Positions 23,329 to 32,946 of a stretch of DNA of 64,000 nucleotides are shown piece after piece. The DNA is taken from positions 248,001 through 312,000 of the forward strand of contig CAUJLY010000002.1 of assembly GCA_963281155.1 (NCBI GenBank). Direction: 5' to 3'. A program made the translations under genes and the position numbers. A model generated the notes under the pieces. It searched no databases and was not told the origin of the DNA. It was given only the letters and a program-made list of their open reading frames with translations. Within the stretch, counting starts at the first letter, position 1. Every line of letters starts with the position of its first letter. Origin of the DNA: Rhabditophanes sp. KR3021. Lineage: Eukaryota; Nematoda; Chromadorea; Rhabditida; Alloionematidae.

Positions 23329-23676
23329 TTACTTTTTCCCCCATCCATAACCGCCTGAAAACAAATTTAAACCAAGATTAAAACTAGAACCCATACCAAA
23401 TCCTAAAATAAAGCATTCATTTGGGTGTATTTGTTTGAATTTACCTCCATAGCCAAAGCCAGGATAACCCATCCCACCCCAACCCATACCTGGATATCCA
23501 TATCCACCCCAACCCATACCTGGATATCCATATCCACCCCAACCCGGATAACCCCATCCACCAAAACGACGACGCCACCATGGTCTTCTCCAACCCCATC
23601 CACCTCCATACCACCCCAATGCAGAGGAAAAGCAGATGACAAGAACCAAAAGAAATAATAAATTAGTAACTTTCAT
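23329..23676 (-). CDS. Gly/Tyr/Trp-rich secreted peptide, caenacin/NLP-like
   Basis: Exons 23676-23445 and 23354-23329 give 85 aa. A clear signal peptide (MKVTNLLFLLVLVICFSSALG) is followed by a mature part made almost only of Gly, Trp, Tyr, Pro, Met and Arg. It has a basic Trp/Arg block (WGWRRPWWRRRFGGW), two perfect copies of GYGYPGMGWG and the end GYGWGKK. This composition resembles C. elegans caenacins and YGGW-type NLP antimicrobial peptides of the epidermis. Cuticle glycine-rich proteins are the alternative. The 90-bp intron has no stop and is a multiple of three, so a retained form (115 aa) is possible. A nearer acceptor (TTTATTTTAG) also exists inside it. Confidence 0.72.
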   Translation of the reverse strand: MKVTNLLFLLVLVICFSSALGWYGGGWGWRRPWWRRRFGGWGYPGWGGYGYPGMGWGGYGYPGMGWGGMGYPGFGYGGKFKQIHPNECFILGFGMGSSFNLGLNLFSGGYGWGKK

Positions 23677-23715
23677 CTCGAGTCTTTTTCGATGTTTGTT
23701 TGATTTAATTTACCT

Positions 23716-23725
23716 CCTTTAAATA
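23716..23725 (-). promoter_or_regulatory. TATA-like box
   Basis: TATTTAAAGG on the minus strand, 49 bp before the ATG at 23676. Confidence 0.45.
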
Positions 23726-24580
23726 CTCCAAATTTGCACATCCCATCTCCTTCCTTCAAAGCATACATATATTCGTCAAATAATCACATTAGTTGCCATC
23801 TAATTCATTAAAGACTATATGATATTACCACATGATATCATATTTTGCTGAACTTTATTTACAAGCTTAAAATTGAGCTTTGTCATTAATTAGAATCGAA
23901 TATGAATTAGAGTGTTTTTGTAGTCATCACTTATTTTTAACTTTATAAAAAAGTATTCAAAGGTTATTAATCAAGTTTTTGTAAGTAAGATAAATTTGAC
24001 AAATATGAGTTGAGTTTTTTTTGGTGTAAATAATAAGATAATTTGCATGCTTCTTGCATCACTATCGTTCTTATCAATAAGTTTTTAATTGAGATTTTAC
24101 TGTTTTAGAAGTTGCAAATGATGTGGATGGAACATACATTTTGATGATCCAACTTATTCAAAATAGTCTTTTGGTTCTTGTCACAAATAATTTGTCGAAG
24201 AAGTTTTGGTATCATATTAAAGAAAAAAGTTTGACCTTTTGTTACTCTGCCAAAGAAATAAAAAGCTTTTGATGTTTTCTTAATTTAACAAAAAATGTAT
24301 ATGTAAATAAGGTAAAAATAATATTTACCAAAAGTATTTTCACCTTAATTTAATTGCTTAAATGTATTTCCACAACAGTAAACGGAAAACAAAAATATGG
24401 TTTATTTTTAAATTAGCAAACGTTATTTGTCACTTAAAATGTATAACTTTTACAAACATTTAAAAAGGGGGTTTAATTATATGTACCCAAAATATTATTT
24501 ACATCAGATTTGGAAAATTTGATTAAAATGAAAAGGTTCATTGTAATAAGTTGAGATCAATTTGTTTGGAGATATTAAAT
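23726..24580. other. Intergenic, nothing seen
   Basis: AT-rich spacer of about 850 bp with no supported feature. Confidence 0.6.
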
Positions 24581-24799
24581 TTATGGAGTTGAAATGTTGA
24601 TCAAAAAACCTCGAAAGATCAAATAGATTAAGGTAACGAGATATCCAAACGATCCTTTGTCTTTTAAAGTGTTAGCTTGTTCTATTGTAGTTTCATTTTC
24701 AACATTCTTATCAATCATATTAGATTCTGGTAGCACCGGCATTCCCTGGATTGAAACAATAATACAAAAGAACACAAGTAGTAAATAAAATGGTTTCAT
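24581..24799 (-). CDS. Small secreted protein of unknown function
   Basis: A 72-aa frame with a good signal peptide (MKPFYLLLVFFCIIVSIQG). The mature part is short and acidic/polar (MPVLPESNMIDKNVENETTI), then hydrophobic (FGYLVTLIYLIFRGF). No cysteines follow the leader. A consensus TATAAAAGG lies 50 bp upstream. The hydrophobic tail could instead be a retained intron: a weak GT occurs after GYL. No family recognised; a neuropeptide-like precursor cannot be argued because dibasic sites are lacking. Confidence 0.5.
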   Translation of the reverse strand: MKPFYLLLVFFCIIVSIQGMPVLPESNMIDKNVENETTIEQANTLKDKGSFGYLVTLIYLIFRGFLINISTP

Positions 24800-24840
24800 T
24801 GTTCAAAATAAGTATAAATGTGTCCACAATCACGATTCTT

Positions 24841-24849
24841 CCTTTTATA
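24841..24849 (-). promoter_or_regulatory. TATA box
   Basis: TATAAAAGG on the minus strand, 50 bp before the ATG at 24799. Confidence 0.6.
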
Positions 24850-25428
24850 CCTAAACTTTCTGCATATGACATCTTGACTAATCAAACATTATGATAGACG
24901 TATACTATTGGGCGAAGGCCAAAACAATCACTACAATTAATTAAAATATCTATTTTGCTTTAACAATCTATTGTTGCACAACTTTTGCAAACTTACCCAG
25001 CTAGTGATGCTTAAAAGATCATGTTGAGACGTTTTCATGTGATAATTTGAATCAAACCATATCTTTTCGACTTACCAAACAACCAAAGCATGGAACAATT
25101 GTGATGATCACTAACATAAATTGAAGTCTAATTTTATTTAAAAGATGTGAATAGGTTTATTAACTTTAACTCGACAAAACCATAAACACGTGGGTTATCA
25201 TCTTTTAGACAAACTTCTATGTTGTTTATTGCTTTTGTATTTTAAGAAATTAAATCGGTCTAAATATAAATAAGTTTACAAATTCACTATTGTGCACTAA
25301 ACTGTTTGCTACCCAAAATAAATAAATTGGAAATGCAAGGTTTATTATTTTGTTGTAATTAGTTGGACAAATATTATTAATTACATCAAGATATGTATGC
25401 AGTTCAACCAAATTCATAATAAAGTTGT
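24850..25428. other. Intergenic, nothing seen
   Basis: AT-rich divergent spacer between two small secreted genes. Confidence 0.55.
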
Positions 25429-25436
25429 TATAAATA
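25429..25436 (+). promoter_or_regulatory. TATA box
   Basis: TATAAATA, 38 bp before the ATG at 25467. Confidence 0.5.
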
Positions 25437-25466
25437 TGGAAAGAATTGTTTTTGTAATTACTGAAA

Positions 25467-25844
25467 ATGTTTAGAATTTTGATTTTCTTCATCGCCTTTG
25501 TTACTATAATCAGGAGCGAATTTATTGTTTATCAGCATGAAAACTATTTAGGTGATTAAACTAATTTGATACCTTATTTATCTATTTTAGGTCTAAGTTT
25601 GAAATTGAATGCATCAGAAAATTGCAGCAATCAACTAAAAAATGAATTCCAAGACATAGTTTCATCAATTAAAATTGATGATAATTGTATATTTTTGTTT
25701 TCAGGAGAAGATTGCAAAGGTCTACGAGTAAGGATTGAACAAAAGTGTTGGCAAGGATGTTGTAATAATCTTACTAATTTGCATTACTGTGGCTTTAACG
25801 ATATTGCAGCTTCATTTAAATTGTGCAAAAGTACACAAATGTGA
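25467..25844 (+). CDS. Secreted cysteine-rich protein, beta/gamma-crystallin-like
   Basis: Exons 25467-25551 and 25591-25844 (39-bp intron) give 112 aa. Exon 1 encodes the leader MFRILIFFIAFVTIIRSEFI. The mature part has eight cysteines. It contains CIFLFSGEDCKGLRVRIEQK and, near the end, NNLTNLHYCGFNDIAASFKL. The pairing of an aromatic strand with G-L/R followed by L...FND..SS/AS.. is typical of beta/gamma-crystallin and I36-inhibitor-like folds, which occur in secreted nematode proteins. The match is by pattern only. No TM segment beyond the leader. Function unknown; extracellular defence or matrix roles would be guesses. Confidence 0.65.
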
Positions 25845-26704
25845 TATCATCTAATCAACTATATTTTATATATAAATTTGTTTAAATTTTGTATCAAACC
25901 ATTTAATAAAAGAAAATATGTAATTAACTCATCATTAAATATCACAACCAATTGATCCTGGCATTTTATTTAGGGTCTATGATGCTTAAATAAGATTCCA
26001 AATCTGCGATGTTATTGTAGTCCATATATCTAGTGACAAAACCTCACAAAAAGCATATTTGTGGTAACGTCTTTTACATTATGGCAAAATCATTTAAAAT
26101 ATGAATCGATGGAATGAATCTTTGAGAAGCACAGTTAACGTTTAATTCATTTTTGAGTGATGTCTATACCTAAGAATGCTTTCATCAAAGGCTTTTTCAT
26201 GGAGATTTAGTATATAGGGAGGTTGAGTTTATTTAAAAGTTTTGGACGCACCATCTGGTTGGACATGTTTGGAAGTCTTTGCGGCATCGTTAGTTTTGAC
26301 AAATTTAAACGACTTTGTGATATTCTCAGTTCTGACAAATCTAACCGACTTTGTGATATATTATGTTCCCATAAGAAGAGAAGGTGTCAATTTAATTAGT
26401 CTAAATGTTAAGAGCGTGTTAAAATGATGAGTTTCATCTAGTAGTGTACTAGATCAATTATAACATCCCATCATTTAAACCATAATTGCTTTGATATAAT
26501 ATAACTCGTTACCATGACTAGTGGGGAAGGATTGGATATCAAAGAAATGAAGTTCTTTCCCAATTCATACATAATTCATGTACTCTGAATAGAAAACTGA
26601 TAATTAAAATAAATAATTTTTATATAACAGCTGATATTTATGGATAATTAATGAGTGTAGATGTATTTATTTTGTGATATTCAAAAACAAAGTCAGTTTT
26701 AAAT
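25845..26704. other. Intergenic with one short tandem repeat
   Basis: AT-rich. Apart from the two-copy 36-bp repeat listed separately, nothing supported. Confidence 0.55.
26292..26363. repeat. Two-copy 36-bp tandem repeat
   Basis: Copies at 26292-26327 and 26328-26363 share AGTTYTGACAAATYTAAMC and GACTTTGTGATAT. Only five or so positions differ. It lies in an open but unconvincing 61-codon frame. Confidence 0.7.
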
Positions 26705-27763
26705 TTATGTAGGAATAGGTCTGACAGACCTCACAACTTTAAGATTGGCTTTAGCTGATGGTGCTCCAACTGAAATGACACCTCCACTATCCCTAACTCC
26801 AAAATAAGTATATTTCATTGTTTTTTTGAGTGACTTGTTAAATATCAGCAAGACGATTGAAGTACATCCATGCAAATTAATCCAAAAGAAATAAGCACAC
26901 GTCCCAAAAATTGTACTATTTGTTTTTATATAAAATATCAATATAAACATAATATGAGTGGCATCTTGAACCAATGAAATGACCAACACCTGTGCTGTCA
27001 AAACAAATGTAACACAAGATAAAGTCATTGAACTAGTTTTTGATATTTCAACAAAATACAATATCATATATGTCAAATACAAAAGTCCAGAAAAAATGAC
27101 ATAAAGTAAACTTTGAGTTTGGTGGAAATAATTTTCCTCAAATTTGATGTGTTCAATTGGCAAGCCTGTGTAAGGATCAAAACTCCAGAATCCACCATAA
27201 GCACAGAAGAACAAAGTTCTTGTTGATAAGGCACCAATTATCCCATATGCCGTCGATAAGAGTAGCCAGAAATATGTTTTGGGGCCTTCAAAGAGTGTTT
27301 TAGCCATAGTTGGTTTTGCATATTCAAGTAAACGAGAAATTAGTAATATTATGGTAGCAAAATTAAGCGCTGAAAAGGTTGCAAATATGACGGTTCCTGC
27401 TACTATGTTTAAACGAGAAAACATGCATGCTGAATATCCATGATAAGTTAGGTATCCTGTTAACGGACCTAACAACGACAAATTTATAATATCCAAAAAT
27501 GATAAAAATATCATGAGCTTGTAACAAGGATTCACAAAATGCTCCTTGTTAAACATGGCCAAGATACAAGGTATATAACATAGAATATAAAAAATCCCCA
27601 ATCCACCATAAAATAAACCTAGCAGATGACGGGCATCGTCTTTAGCCCATGATTCCAGTTCATCTTGTGTAAACATTGAGCAATCAAAAGTGGTCCAAGT
27701 AAATAGAAAGTAATATCCTTTATAATTTTTTTCTAACTCAGACCAATAAGCGACCGACGGCAT
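26705..27763 (-). CDS. srt-like: Serpentine chemoreceptor, class T (Srt)
   Basis: Intronless frame of 352 aa with seven hydrophobic segments. The N-terminus FLFTWTTFDCSMFTQDEL fits the Srt pattern of a Cys shortly before TM1. TM1 carries GIFYILCYIPCILAMFN, followed by NPCYKLMIFLSFLDIINLS in TM2 and YSACMFSRLNIVAG in TM3. Later come WSFDPYTGLP in the extracellular loop and FWINLHGCTSIVLLIFNKSL in TM7. Srt receptors are nematode GPCRs, mostly expressed in chemosensory neurons; ligands are largely unknown. Absence of introns is unusual for C. elegans members. A broken paralogue lies 500 bp upstream, so this is a small local cluster. Confidence 0.85.
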   Translation of the reverse strand: MPSVAYWSELEKNYKGYYFLFTWTTFDCSMFTQDELESWAKDDARHLLGLFYGGLGIFYILCYIPCILAMFNKEHFVNPCYKLMIFLSFLDIINLSLLGPLTGYLTYHGYSACMFSRLNIVAGTVIFATFSALNFATIILLISRLLEYAKPTMAKTLFEGPKTYFWLLLSTAYGIIGALSTRTLFFCAYGGFWSFDPYTGLPIEHIKFEENYFHQTQSLLYVIFSGLLYLTYMILYFVEISKTSSMTLSCVTFVLTAQVLVISLVQDATHIMFILIFYIKTNSTIFGTCAYFFWINLHGCTSIVLLIFNKSLKKTMKYTYFGVRDSGGVISVGAPSAKANLKVVRSVRPIPT

Positions 27764-28249
27764 GATTAACGCAACGAAATAATTTGAAGTAAATATAAGG
27801 ACAAAATTAGTAATTAACCAACAATTTAATATTTAAAATGAATTTAACTACTCATGCATTTTTAAATACTACCTTAATACCATGTCAGTTTCTTTATAAT
27901 TATTTTATTTAATATTACAATGTAGATTTACAACGTTTTTTGGTGAACAGGAACTTTATTATAAATAGTTTAAACAAAAATTACAGACTAATTATGTTGT
28001 CGGGGTTGTGTTTATGGCAACAAGGTGATTATTCATTATGCATTGGCTTATTTGAAGAACACAAATGTGATATATTGGATTTGACGGAAGATATTTGCTG
28101 GTGAATTATGGTCTTCTAGGAGCATATATGTATATAGCAAAAGACCGAGTTGACCGGGAAGACAGAATGCCATTGTTTTGGTGGACATTCTCTAATCAAT
28201 TCGTAAATTACAACAAAATATCCTAGTATAGATTCTAGAACCTTTATAT

Positions 28250-28640
28250 AAAAAGACTGCAACTTTTTTGTCGCAGCATTCAATTAATCTGATAGTTAAT
28301 AAAAGAATTACAAACAACCAAGATAACCAACGTAAGTTAAATATCTTGTTAAGGGTCCTAATGTGGCGAGACAAACTACATCGAAACAAACAGCAAGGCC
28401 ATCACTTTAAAACACGGATGCTGATCATCATGAAGGATCGCTGTAAACATGGAACGTAATAAATGATGTAACATATTTCAATGGCTGAATACAAAGTTCC
28501 GGTAGGTTTGTATGCAAACTGAAAAGACAATTCAATTAATTTATTTTCTTCAATCATTGAGCAGTTGAAAATTGACCAAGTACTTATGAAATATATTATG
28601 ACATTATAATTGTTTTGCATTTGATCCTTCAACTTCTTTC
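28250..28640 (-). pseudogene. Truncated srt chemoreceptor pseudogene
   Basis: The minus strand reads FISTWSIFNCSMIEENKLIE and then TLYSAIEICYIIYYVPC, matching the Srt gene at 26705 (FLFTWTTFDCSM..., GLGIFYILCYIPC). After that the frame shifts and continues MFTAILHDDQHPCFKVMALL, matching the TM2 start of the intact gene. It then runs through several stops. Nothing beyond TM2 is readable. This is a dec­ayed tandem copy. Confidence 0.75.
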
Positions 28641-28649
28641 TTGACAAAT

Positions 28650-29595
28650 AGGGCCATTAATGCAAATATTCTGAATCAAACGATGGAAATAATTATATAT
28701 CCAAATATTATTTATCTTAGTGTGCTAGATATTTCCATAATATTATTGTTTAAAACTAATATATTATTAGCTAAACTTCTGCGTTTAAAATAACCATACG
28801 GAAGTTTTTAATTTATTTTATTATTTACTTAAGTGCTTAATTACACCTTTCAGAAATGGAAATGAACATTTTTCGAATAACATATGCTTTGGCATTTAGG
28901 TCTTTTTAATGAAGCTTTAAATTAATTTATGTAAATACCATTTTTCATTTTACAATTATAATGAAGAATAAGCCGTAATTATGTTGTTTCAAGATTGTTG
29001 AATTTATTATTTTTAAACAAATTTTTGATAGGCTATATTTAAATCTGATGCTTTCATATTCAACATAGCCCTTCAAACACCTTTTTGATCATTTGATATC
29101 TCAATACAAGTATAAATTAGTTAACTTCAAATAACCAAAAGTGTTTTTTAAATTTACCAACTCAAAACGACTTTTAAAATTGAAGAAATAAGTATGAAAT
29201 TTTTTGTTTGGAAGATATTCATGCACCAGAATCTTCAAAAAATTGTCCACTACTTCATTAATAAATATAAGCGTCGCAGAGGTTTCCGTCGAGTTTGCTA
29301 GTTGATATTTAGTATATGATCAAACACATTTCGATTGTTTTTATATTAGAGTGACAAAAAAGGTGCCTTTAAATCAGGTTGTAATTTGCAATATTTTATT
29401 GGCATTGAACTCAATTAATAAGTGTAATTCGTTATTGTTTATGGTTAGAGGAACTTTTTAATGCAGCAATCTTTTCTGAGTATGTTTCATGTTACAAGTC
29501 AACTTTAAATAATCGAAATTAAATGTATTATAAGCAAGACGCCTCAACTAAAAAGCATGATCATTTTTTAAATCAAAAACGATGATATTTGTTAG
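28650..29595. other. Intergenic, nothing seen
   Basis: About 950 bp, AT-rich, no supported feature. Confidence 0.6.
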
Positions 29596-29601
29596 TATAT
29601 A
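29596..29601 (+). promoter_or_regulatory. TATA-like box
   Basis: TATATA, 58 bp before the ATG at 29654. Confidence 0.4.
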
Positions 29602-29653
29602 GAGAAAGACGCCACTTCATTGAACTCATAAACACCTACTACTCACAACTAAC

Positions 29654-29845
29654 ATGTTCATCAAATCTCTATTGTTGGTCATTTTCTATTTATTCATCGG
29701 TATCAATTCAACATGGTCCATGCCAAATCTCACTCCTAAACGTCAATTGCCTCCCAATATCCTAACCAAACCAACATTGAGGTATGCTGCTAAACTTTCT
29801 GACATTTTGGACCGAGAACAATTGATCATTAATAAGAGAAGATGA
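29654..29845 (+). CDS. Neuropeptide-like precursor (candidate)
   Basis: A 63-aa frame with a signal peptide (MFIKSLLLVIFYLFIGINST). A dibasic KR follows MPNLTPKR, then a peptide of about 31 residues ending at the C-terminal KRR. The middle peptide contains QLPPNILTKPTLRYAAKLSD. A leader followed by a small number of peptides bounded by dibasic sites is the layout of a neuropeptide precursor. No amidation glycine precedes the dibasic sites and no known nematode motif is recognised. A TATATA lies upstream and AATAAA about 50 bp after the stop, supporting a real short transcript. Other secreted peptides are possible. Confidence 0.6.
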   Translation: MFIKSLLLVIFYLFIGINSTWSMPNLTPKRQLPPNILTKPTLRYAAKLSDILDREQLIINKRR

Positions 29846-30216
29846 ATCCACTAACTATAAATTACTGCAGCAATATTGTAAACATTGCTTAAATAAAATT
29901 TTTATCCTCTTACTTTGGTTGTCTTTTACTTTGTTTGTTCCTTAATTAGTTTACTTGGCGTTTTAAGCATCCTTTCTCATTTTATTTGTCATCATTAATG
30001 GTTTAGATGTCAAGTGTGATATCATGTCTGTTAGTGCACATTCAAACAAATCACATTTGATCATCATTAAATAGTTCCGACCATTTTAATCGAATTATTT
30101 ACTTGTCAAATGGCAGGAGGTTATGTTTGTGACTACAACAAATAATAGAAATTTTATTACCGAATTTATTGACAAATTAATAAAGTATTATGACAAAGAA
30201 GAATGTCTAAGACAAT

Positions 30217-31125
30217 TCACCAGATAGCTTTCATCCTCTTAAAGTATTCATCTGTTTCCACTTGTTTTTGTATAATTTTTTGTGACGAAGAATTGTTTGT
30301 GAAGAAAGTAGGTTTAATAACAATCACTTGTTTTCCCTTTTCCTGATGTTTAAGGAGGAAAACAATCAGACCTATGATTAAGGCACAATCTCTGATAACG
30401 GATATGATAAGTGTACCAATTTCATTGTCAAACAAATGCGGGTAAGCTCTTAATATGATAAAATTGATGTTTGTGGCTAATTGAGTGATGGTAAAGATGA
30501 GTATCAAAGGTCTAATCAACAAAAACAGCAATTTGCTTTCTTTTATAGTATATTTTTGGGATAAGGAAGATTTGAGAGCTTCTTCATTTGTGTTCACTAG
30601 TTGCCTATTTTGTCGAATCCATAGAACAAATAGTATAACCATTGGAATATCAGTTACCGATATTATCAATGAATAATAGAATGGTGAAATAAAGCCAGAG
30701 AGTTGCAAAATTCTGATTGCAAATGAAATAAATCCAAACACAACAAGTAAAAATGATATAATCCAAAAATGATTTATATGTTCATATTTTTCACGGCATT
30801 TCATGGAAAAATAACGCTCAAATGTGACTTGAAATATAGAGTATCTCAGGACATTATTAAATGAGCCTCTTAACATATCAATTGTAAAGATAACATAATC
30901 AGGGTACTGATCCAATCCAAAATCAAAAAAAAATAATTGTGAAAATTTAAAAAAATTAGTAACACACTTCAATAAGATAGCCGTCAAAAAGATGAGCATA
31001 CAATACTTAAAATTAGGATGCCATATATTCTTCATAGTAAATAACTTCACACAACACAAATACAATGGCACAAATATCATCCCCAAAACAATTGAAGCTA
31101 AGGAAAGATAAAATATGAAAGACAT
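30217..31125 (-). CDS. Seven-TM chemoreceptor, Sre-like
   Basis: Intronless frame of 302 aa with seven hydrophobic segments. TM1 is YLSLASIVLGMIFVPLYLCC. The TM3 region carries the motif FERYFSMKCREKYEHINHFW, which resembles the ER-(x)n-YE signature after TM3 of nematode Sre/Sra-superfamily receptors. The third inner loop has SSLSQKYTIKESKLLFLLIR, comparable to the Y-Q/T-I/L-x-E segment of those families. The C-tail is short and lysine-rich. Ligand and neurons unknown. The family could also be Srab or Srb; the 7TM receptor assignment itself is secure. It is well separated from the Srt gene and not similar to it. Confidence 0.7.
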   Translation of the reverse strand: MSFIFYLSLASIVLGMIFVPLYLCCVKLFTMKNIWHPNFKYCMLIFLTAILLKCVTNFFKFSQLFFFDFGLDQYPDYVIFTIDMLRGSFNNVLRYSIFQVTFERYFSMKCREKYEHINHFWIISFLLVVFGFISFAIRILQLSGFISPFYYSLIISVTDIPMVILFVLWIRQNRQLVNTNEEALKSSLSQKYTIKESKLLFLLIRPLILIFTITQLATNINFIILRAYPHLFDNEIGTLIISVIRDCALIIGLIVFLLKHQEKGKQVIVIKPTFFTNNSSSQKIIQKQVETDEYFKRMKAIW

Positions 31126-32215
31126 TATTCAAAAGAACGAATTTAAGTTATGATGACAAAATTTACTTACTTTGTTTTGGTCTTATTTTTGTATTTGGCC
31201 ATATTAGTCATGTTTTTCAAGAAAATTAATTTTATATAATAAAACACCTTTGCTAATTAGGACCAATTACAAATTAGAGCTTATTTGAAGGTGAAATAAA
31301 GGGGTTATTTGATTATAGTTTATTTTGTTTATCTTTTAAATACCAAAAGAATAGAGTACATTTGCGGTGTTTAAATGACTTTAACCATGTAGACATTTGA
31401 ATGTGATATGCTAATTTCATTTAATAAAGGGTATCTTTTTTGTAATATGTATTACGTAGTAGTTTCTATAAAAAATGACATTTGTCTCTATCATTTGGGA
31501 ATAGTTAAAATATCTCAAAAATACAAAGTACTATTCAGAATTATGAATCAATGCTTAAATTAAATCATAAATAAGTAATTACAAAAATAAATGATGACAT
31601 TTCCTAGGCTGAATCCACTTTTCACAAGCAAAATATTATGAATAACGACTTCCATTACCTTGTAATTTGCAAAGTAGAATCTATTGGTGATCATCCTAAA
31701 CTGATGTCTGATATTGCTGCCACACTTTGTTATTAAACAGTACACACATCTCTTTATTTCTTATGATACTTATTTTTTCAATAGTCAATATGTGATTAGG
31801 AATGATTTCACTTCAATATTTATCATGATTTAATGCTTTTGTAACAAAATGGCAAGCATCGTGTATAAATATTCTTGAAAAAAGTGGATTGTCTTGTATG
31901 GTGATAGGTTTCATGGCTTTTAATATCTATTTTTATAGAGAATTTGAACTTCAGCCAGAACAATATACGAGAACACACTACAAGAATTGTAATATATGAA
32001 AAGTGATTGAAGAAGGTATAAAATGACAATATGTATGAGGTGTCAATCTAAGGCAAAATACACTTTGTTTTAAAATTTGGATAATATATTATATTGAGTA
32101 CATTTAATTAGCAGAATAGGTCAATTATCTTTAAAATGTTATACTACCCTGCCAATTATATCTAAATTAATCATTTTATTCATATTTTACTTAAATAGAT
32201 AACATCACCCCCACC
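31126..32215. other. Intergenic, nothing seen
   Basis: About 1.1 kb AT-rich; short open frames of 60-70 codons have no leader, domain or flanking signals. Confidence 0.55.
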
Positions 32216-32693
32216 ATGTCTATTTCACAAATTACGATGAAGTTTGTTTTTATTTTGCTGTTGGTTAATGTTATAGTTTTAATCAGTTCCCAAAAAAGTA
32301 CCGTTAATGTGAGTGGTAAGATATATTGTCTAAATCAGCCAAATGAAGATGCATTCGTTGAGTTATTCTGTAGGGATGAAGGTAAAAACAAATATTCTAA
32401 ATCTTCCCTCCATTTATATTCTTCTTATAGAGGAAGATAATTTTATTTGCTCGAGTGAAACTAATGAACGAGGGGCATTTAATCTCTATGCAATTAATCA
32501 AAACATCACGTCAAATGAATGTTATGTTAACTTTTTATATTTGTGCGATGAATTAGAAGATACAATGGATCAAACACCCAAGACTGTCTATTTGCCTGAT
32601 AAAATATTTAATACTAATGGACAGTCGCTTAATTATACTTTTGATACTATTGATTATGCTTCGGAGGCTTTTGATAATAAATTTGTTTCATAA
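32216..32693 (+). CDS. ttr-like: Transthyretin-like (TTL) secreted protein
   Basis: Exons 32216-32381 and 32431-32693 give 142 aa; a 49-bp intron separates them in phase 1. The leader is best from the internal MKFVFILLLVNVIVLISS (ATG 32237), although the first ATG at 32216 has the better context (CCACC). The TTL layout is visible: STVNVSGKIYCLNQPNEDAF VELF as the first strands, NERGAFNLYAINQNI as the T-x-x-G-x-F segment, ECYVNFLYLCDE as the H/Y-x-C strand, then TPKTVYLPDK. TTL proteins are a large nematode-specific secreted family; TTR-52 bridges apoptotic cells to phagocytes, most others are unassigned. The typical H-x-C is Y-L-C here. Confidence 0.75.
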
Positions 32694-32946
32694 TGGATAT
32701 TTTCATTGGTATTGTATTGCATGGATCTTAGATGGCACGGTAAACGCTAATCTGCAGCATTTATTAAAATACCGCCCACATATTAGCATATTAATAGATT
32801 AGTTATTGGTAGCGCTACAACACTTTAATCTCACCACACACAAACTTTTCACTTGTTCGTCATCTTTCAATAAGAATTGTCGGTTGGTAAAGTGCATCCG
32901 CATATTGACCATCTTATAAAATTGTTAACACTAATATTATTCAAAA

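Noticed and set aside
26242..26427. 61-codon frame containing a two-copy repeat
   Set aside because: Explained by the 36-bp tandem duplication; no leader, TATA or splice sites.
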